Origin: an uncultured Actinoplanes sp.
Lineage (GTDB): Bacteria > Actinomycetota > Actinomycetes > Mycobacteriales > Micromonosporaceae
Direction: 5' to 3'
Assembly (NCBI GenBank): GCA_934667465.1
Contig: CAKUMG010000068.1
Coordinates: 1 to 13,167, forward strand
DNA: 13,167 nucleotides
The notes beneath the pieces are model-generated. The model was given only the letters and a program-made list of their open reading frames with translations, searched no databases and was not told where the DNA came from. Every line of letters starts with the position of its first letter. Position 1 is the stretch's first letter. The translations under genes and the position numbers were made by a program. Positions 12,001-13,167 of the stretch are shown here, piece after piece.

Positions 12001-13167
12001 TGGCGCTCGTGGCCGTGCTGCACGCCGGTGCCGCGTACCTGCCGATCGAGCTCGACCTGCCCGCCGAGCGCAGGGCCCGGATGGTGGCCGACGCCCGCCC
12101 GGTGCTGGTGCTGGACTCGCTGGACGGCCTGCCCGAGCCCGCGCCCGGCCCGCTGCCCGAGCCGGCACCGGGCAACCCGGCGTACGTCATCTACACCTCC
12201 GGTTCGACCGGCCGGCCCAAGGGCGTGACCGTGCCGCACGCCGGCATCGTCAACCGGCTGCGCTGGATGCAGCACGAGTACGCCCTCGGCGCCGACGACG
12301 TGGTTCTGCAGAAGACCCCGGCCGGGTTCGACGTGTCCGTGTGGGAGTTCTTCTGGCCGCTGATCACCGGGGCCGCTCTCGTGGTGGCCCGCCCGGACGG
12401 GCACCGCGACCCGGCCTACCTCGCCGACGTGATCCAGCGGTACGGCGTCACCACCGTCCACTTCGTGCCGTCGATGCTGCGTGCCTTCGTGGCCGAGCCC
12501 GCGGCGGCGGGCTGCACCGGGCTGCGCCGGGTCCTCTGCAGCGGCGAGGCACTGCCCGGCGAGCTCGTGACCGCGTACCAGCAGGTTCTGGGCGCCGGGC
12601 TGCACAACCTCTACGGCCCCACCGAGGCCTCCGTCGACGTGACCGCGTTCGCCTGCCCGCCCGGGTGGCGCGCCACCACCGTGCCGATCGGCCGCCCGGT
12701 GTGGAACACCCGCACCTACGTGCTCGACCGGCGGCTGCGCCCGGTGCCGCCCGGCGTGCCCGGCGAGCTCCACCTCGCCGGCGTGCAGCTGGCCCGCGGC
12801 TACCTGCACCGGCCCGGCCTGACCGCGGACCGCTTCCTGGCCGACCCGCACGGCGCGCCGGGGGAGCGCATGTACCGCACCGGCGACGTGGCCCGCTGGA
12901 CCCCGGACGGGCACCTCGAGTATCTGGGCCGCACCGACCACCAGGTCAAGATCCGAGGCCAGCGCGTCGAGCTCGGGGAGATCGAGGCCGTGCTGGCCGG
13001 GCACCCGGCGCTGCGCGAGGTCGCCGTGGTCGCCCGCGACGAGGGTGCCCGTCTGGTGGGGTACGTGGTGGCGTCCGGCACCGCCCCGGACACCGCCGGA
13101 CTGCGCGCCTTCCTGCGCCGGGAACTGACCGAGCACATGGTGCCGGCCGCGTTCGTCACCCTGGACG
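1..13167 (+). CDS. Multimodular NRPS, internal fragment open at both ends
   Basis: This is one uninterrupted reading frame (codons from base 3) spanning the whole window, about 4,388 residues with neither start nor stop visible. It encodes the inner part of a giant cytosolic assembly-line enzyme that activates amino acids as aminoacyl-adenylates, loads them on phosphopantetheine carriers, epimerizes some of them and joins them into a peptide. Visible domain order is A-T-E / C-A-T / C-A-T-E / C-A, twelve domains in four modules, of which the first and last are incomplete. Every domain carries its family's core motifs, and I spot-checked the frame line by line without finding a frameshift or stop. 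All four modules share one polypeptide, so no docking (COM) domains are expected inside the window. Codon use is strongly G/C-ending, as in actinomycetes, with one TTA codon at 3105. The product is not recognisable: predicted order is X1(D)-X2(L)-X3(nominally D)-Ser. Calling it an NRPS is near certain; the named compound is unknown. Confidence 0.98.
3..1436 (+). other. A1: adenylation domain, N-terminus cut; pocket DTEDMGFVDK
   Basis: This domain uses ATP to activate one amino acid and loads it on T1. The window starts inside it, just before core A1 (LTYAGL, residues about 5-10). The remaining cores are present: A2 [12 protein letters not shown]3 [16 protein letters not shown]4 FDTSWEG (172-178), A5 NFYGPTE, A6 [16 protein letters not shown]7 YRTGDR, A8 [21 protein letters not shown]9 LPDYLVP and A10 NGKIDRRAL with the catalytic Lys at residue 459. 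Aligning by eye to the GrsA Phe pocket gives D173, T174, E177, D215, M242, G244, F267, V275, D276, K459. I do not recognise this code as a published substrate. The acidic E177 and D215 could face a basic or strongly polar side chain. The A4 loop is one residue shorter than in GrsA, so the residue at '239' could instead be W176. T1 and E1 follow, so this residue should be converted to the D form. Confidence 0.93.
495..537 (+). repeat. 43-base identical tract in A1, copy of A2
   Basis: This tract encodes the region through the A4 loop FDTSWEG and is identical to 4959-5001 in A2. It carries pocket positions 235-239, so a local exchange here would transfer part of substrate specificity between A domains. 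Confidence 0.88.
1440..1652 (+). other. T1: peptidyl carrier protein (thiolation) domain
   Basis: This carrier domain holds the residue activated by A1 as a thioester on a 4'-phosphopantetheine arm. It has the classic motif [11 protein letters not shown], and the modified serine is residue 515 (codon at 1545). The domain opens with VAPRT, typical of the A-T linker, and closes with the helix [13 protein letters not shown]. The [11 protein letters not shown] form with Asp before the active Ser is the type usually found upstream of an epimerization domain, in keeping with E1 next to it. It is nearly a copy of T3: the DNA around the active site is identical over 61 bases. Confidence 0.95.
1513..1573 (+). 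repeat. 61-base identical tract in T1, copy of T3
   Basis: This tract covers the phosphopantetheine site of T1 and is identical, base for base, to 9073-9133 in T3, 7,560 bases downstream. Identity extends through third codon positions, which conserved protein function alone would not require. It points to duplication or gene conversion between the two A-T-E-C blocks. Confidence 0.9.
1698..2972 (+). other. E1: epimerization domain
   Basis: This C-superfamily domain interconverts L- and D-aminoacyl (or peptidyl) thioester on T1, so the downstream C domain can take the D form. It is assigned as E rather than C by LTPIQRWFF (568-576), the active-site [11 protein letters not shown] (673-683), EGHGRE (809-814), RTAGWFT, the VPHRGLSY region and FNYHGR (889-894). 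It ends in the E-C linker [12 protein letters not shown]. The catalytic second His (H674) and the Glu of EGHGRE (E809), the residues known to matter in this family, are both present. Length is about 425 residues. The stretch between PIQRWF and HHLVMDG is somewhat short compared with E domains I know (about 106 residues from the PLTP start), but it contains recognisable structure, including [10 protein letters not shown] and [10 protein letters not shown]1 is probably active. It is followed by a DCL-type C domain, as expected. Confidence 0.94.
2619..2621 (+). other. Rare TCA serine codon in E1
   Basis: An in-frame TCA (Ser) codon lies in the stretch YLSPAAG. It is one of the few A-ending codons in this strongly G/C-ending gene. 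It is listed because, with TTA at 3105 and CTA at 7851, it marks a stop in the exactly superposed antisense frame. The near absence of such codons explains the very long antisense open frames seen here. I infer no regulatory role for this codon. Confidence 0.7.
3012..4310 (+). other. C2: condensation domain, DCL type
   Basis: This domain forms the peptide bond between the upstream chain, ending in the D residue from E1, and the L-aminoacyl group on T2. It opens with [19 protein letters not shown] (1004-1022), the C1 motif characteristic of DCL domains that follow an E domain. The catalytic HHVLLDGWS is intact at residues 1140-1148. Later cores are [24 protein letters not shown] (about 1278-1301), the [14 protein letters not shown] stretch and the C-terminal LAYDPRLFD. 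Length of about 433 residues is normal. It is very close to C4 in sequence. The only TTA codon I found in the gene lies in this domain. Being DCL matches the E domain directly upstream. Confidence 0.95.
3105..3107 (+). promoter_or_regulatory. In-frame TTA leucine codon (possible bldA-dependent control)
   Basis: The codon series CGG TTA CGG CTG encodes R-L-R-L in the N-terminal part of C2 (Leu 1035). In Streptomyces and related high-GC actinomycetes TTA is the rarest codon. It is read only by the bldA-encoded tRNA-Leu(UAA), which becomes abundant late in growth, so TTA codons in secondary-metabolite genes can make translation depend on development. I saw no other in-frame TTA in the window. 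That the codon is there is directly visible; that it is regulatory is inference and depends on the organism. It might also be functionally neutral. Confidence 0.5.
4314..5888 (+). other. A2: adenylation domain; pocket DTEDLGYVDK
   Basis: This is a complete adenylation domain that loads T2. Its cores are [39 protein letters not shown] (about 1660-1666), [55 protein letters not shown] and [10 protein letters not shown] with the catalytic Lys at 1944. The pocket residues read by eye are D1661, T1662, E1665, D1703, L1729, G1731, Y1753, V1761, D1762, K1944. This differs from A1 only at pocket positions 299 and 322 (M/L and F/Y), so the two substrates should be similar. Acidic positions 239 and 278 suggest a polar or basic substrate. 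The same one-residue shorter A4 loop leaves position 239 uncertain (E or W). The module has no E domain, so the residue should remain L. A 43-base tract across the A4 loop is identical to A1. Confidence 0.95.
4959..5001 (+). repeat. 43-base identical tract in A2, copy of A1
   Basis: This is the second copy of the direct repeat at 495-537, spanning the A4 loop of A2. The surrounding A1 and A2 DNA is similar but less conserved. Confidence 0.88.
5892..6113 (+). other. T2: peptidyl carrier protein domain
   Basis: This carrier holds the A2 residue and then the growing chain. The motif is [12 protein letters not shown], with the phosphopantetheinylation serine at residue 2000 (codon at 6000). The C-terminal half, [21 protein letters not shown], is the usual form for carriers that hand over directly to a C domain. 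It clearly differs from T1 and T3, which share the FLHQ helix and precede E domains. This agrees with the absence of an E domain in the module. Confidence 0.95.
6141..7448 (+). other. C3: condensation domain, LCL type
   Basis: This domain joins the chain ending in the L residue on T2 to the aminoacyl group on T3. The C1 motif [13 protein letters not shown] (about 2059-2071) is the LCL form. The catalytic HHIVTDGWS is intact at 2183-2191. Further cores are the YADYAVWQR segment, [51 protein letters not shown] and the final YATGLDD region. Length of about 436 residues is normal. It belongs to a different clade from C2 and C4, as expected because no E domain precedes it. It ends in the [10 protein letters not shown] linker before A3. 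Confidence 0.95.
7449..8990 (+). other. A3: adenylation domain; pocket DAEDLGMVDK
   Basis: This is a complete adenylation domain that loads T3. Its cores are [39 protein letters not shown] (about 2691-2697), [55 protein letters not shown] and [10 protein letters not shown] with the catalytic Lys at 2979. Pocket residues by eye are D2692, A2693, E2696, D2734, L2759, G2761, M2784, V2792, D2793, K2979. The code is close to those of A1 and A2, but the A4 loop is FDASLEE in place of FDTSWEG, so the substrate is probably related but not necessarily identical. The loop is again one residue shorter than in GrsA. I do not recognise a published substrate for the code. Confidence 0.95.
9000..9212 (+). 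other. T3: peptidyl carrier protein domain
   Basis: This carrier is loaded by A3 and presents its residue to E3 and then C4. The motif [12 protein letters not shown] has its modified serine at residue 3035 (codon at 9105). It matches T1 nearly residue for residue, including the FLHQ helix ([14 protein letters not shown]), so it is of the E-coupled type. A 61-base stretch including the active site is identical to T1. Confidence 0.95.
9073..9133 (+). repeat. 61-base identical tract in T3, copy of T1
   Basis: This is the second copy of the direct repeat at 1513-1573, covering the active-site serine codon of T3. Flanking sequence diverges at once on both sides in wobble positions, while the protein stays similar, as expected for a homogenised core within an older duplication. 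Confidence 0.9.
9261..10394 (+). other. E3: epimerization domain with an internal deletion
   Basis: This E domain should convert the T3-bound residue to the D form before C4 accepts it. LTPIQRWFL (3089-3097), [11 protein letters not shown] (3149-3159), EGHGRE (3286-3291), [15 protein letters not shown] and FNYHGR (3362-3367) are all intact. However, only 15 residues lie between the HHAALR helix (HH at 3134-3135) and the catalytic HHLVVDG, against 64 in E1, so about 49 residues are missing. What remains reads [10 protein letters not shown] directly into HHLVVDG. The lost stretch corresponds to the E1 segment from about HLAVTAES to PVLLLVA, which in this fold contributes core strands and a helix of the N-terminal lobe. 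The deletion is in frame and the downstream half looks normal. The domain could be inactive, structurally altered or an assembly artefact. Total length is about 378 residues against 425 for E1. Confidence 0.9.
10434..11735 (+). other. C4: condensation domain, DCL type
   Basis: This domain joins the chain on T3 to the serine activated by A4. The opening [19 protein letters not shown] is of DCL type, so it should prefer a D residue at the donor site, even though E3 upstream has a deletion. The catalytic HHLILDGWS is intact at residues 3614-3622. Later cores are [37 protein letters not shown] and LAYDPALFD. It is closely similar to C2, with long shared stretches at both protein and DNA level, and its length of about 434 residues is normal. 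Confidence 0.95.
11736..13167 (+). other. A4: adenylation domain, serine-specific, C-terminus cut
   Basis: This domain activates the fourth residue. Cores present are [39 protein letters not shown] (4109-4115), [48 protein letters not shown] and EHMVP. The window ends before the A10 lysine. Pocket residues are D4110, V4111, W4114, H4153, L4178, S4180, L4203, V4211, D4212, which gives DVWHLSLVD(K). This is the well-known serine code, as in EntF and many actinomycete serine modules. It has a normal-length A4 loop and is of a different lineage from A1-A3. A short proline-rich tandem repeat sits just before the A3 core. Its T domain and whatever follows lie outside the window. Confidence 0.93.
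12129..12173 (+). repeat. Short in-frame tandem repeat LPEPAPGP / LPEPAPG in A4
   Basis: A 24-base unit is repeated nearly twice in tandem just upstream of the A3 (P-loop) core of A4. It encodes LPEPAPGP followed by LPEPAPG. This loop is variable in length across A domains, so the repeat probably arose by slippage and only extends a surface loop. The two DNA copies differ at a few wobble positions. Confidence 0.7.

Noticed and set aside
7851..13136. Long antisense open frame of 1,761 codons
   Set aside because: It has the same cause: it ends exactly at a sense CTA codon at 7851 and mirrors C, A, T and E domain codons. It shows no recognisable protein family.

Overview
The window lies entirely inside one enormous coding sequence on the + strand: a multimodular non-ribosomal peptide synthetase (NRPS) open at both ends. 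The reading frame has codons starting at base 3, so residue n of the visible protein occupies bases 3n to 3n+2. I found no in-frame stop over about 4,388 codons. There is no intergenic DNA, RNA gene, promoter, terminator, mobile element or CRISPR array. Very high G+C, near-exclusive use of G/C-ending codons and the NRPS subfamilies suggest a high-GC actinomycete (Streptomyces, Actinoplanes/Micromonospora or a relative). The genus cannot be fixed from this sequence.

Domain order, left to right: [A1 (N-terminus cut by the window edge) - T1 - E1] - [C2 - A2 - T2] - [C3 - A3 - T3 - E3] - [C4 - A4 (C-terminus cut by the window edge)]. The condensation (C) domain types agree with this order. C2 and C4, which follow epimerization (E) domains, have the DCL-type opening motif (PLTxLQAGMxFH). 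C3, which follows a module without an E domain, has the LCL-type motif ([13 protein letters not shown]). Four consecutive residues are therefore built here, nominally D-X1, L-X2, D-X3, Ser. The serine assignment for A4 is strong (pocket code D-V-W-H-L-S-L-V-D). A1, A2 and A3 have mutually related pockets (DTEDMGFVDK, DTEDLGYVDK, DAEDLGMVDK) with acidic residues at pocket positions 239 and 278. That would suit similar polar or cationic side chains such as Orn, Lys, Arg or a derivative, but this is inference only.

The points that stand out are these. (1) E3 lacks about 49 residues just before its catalytic HHxxxDG motif relative to E1, yet stays in frame and keeps the motif, so its activity is doubtful. 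(2) There is a single TTA leucine codon in C2, a possible bldA-type translational control point. (3) The A-T-E-C block occurs twice, with long identical DNA tracts, indicating module duplication or gene conversion. (4) Three related A domains have unusual, shortened pocket loops. The start and end of the gene, any loading or lipo-initiation domain, the thioesterase, MbtH partner and tailoring enzymes are all outside the window, so the product class (lipopeptide, siderophore or other) cannot be decided here.
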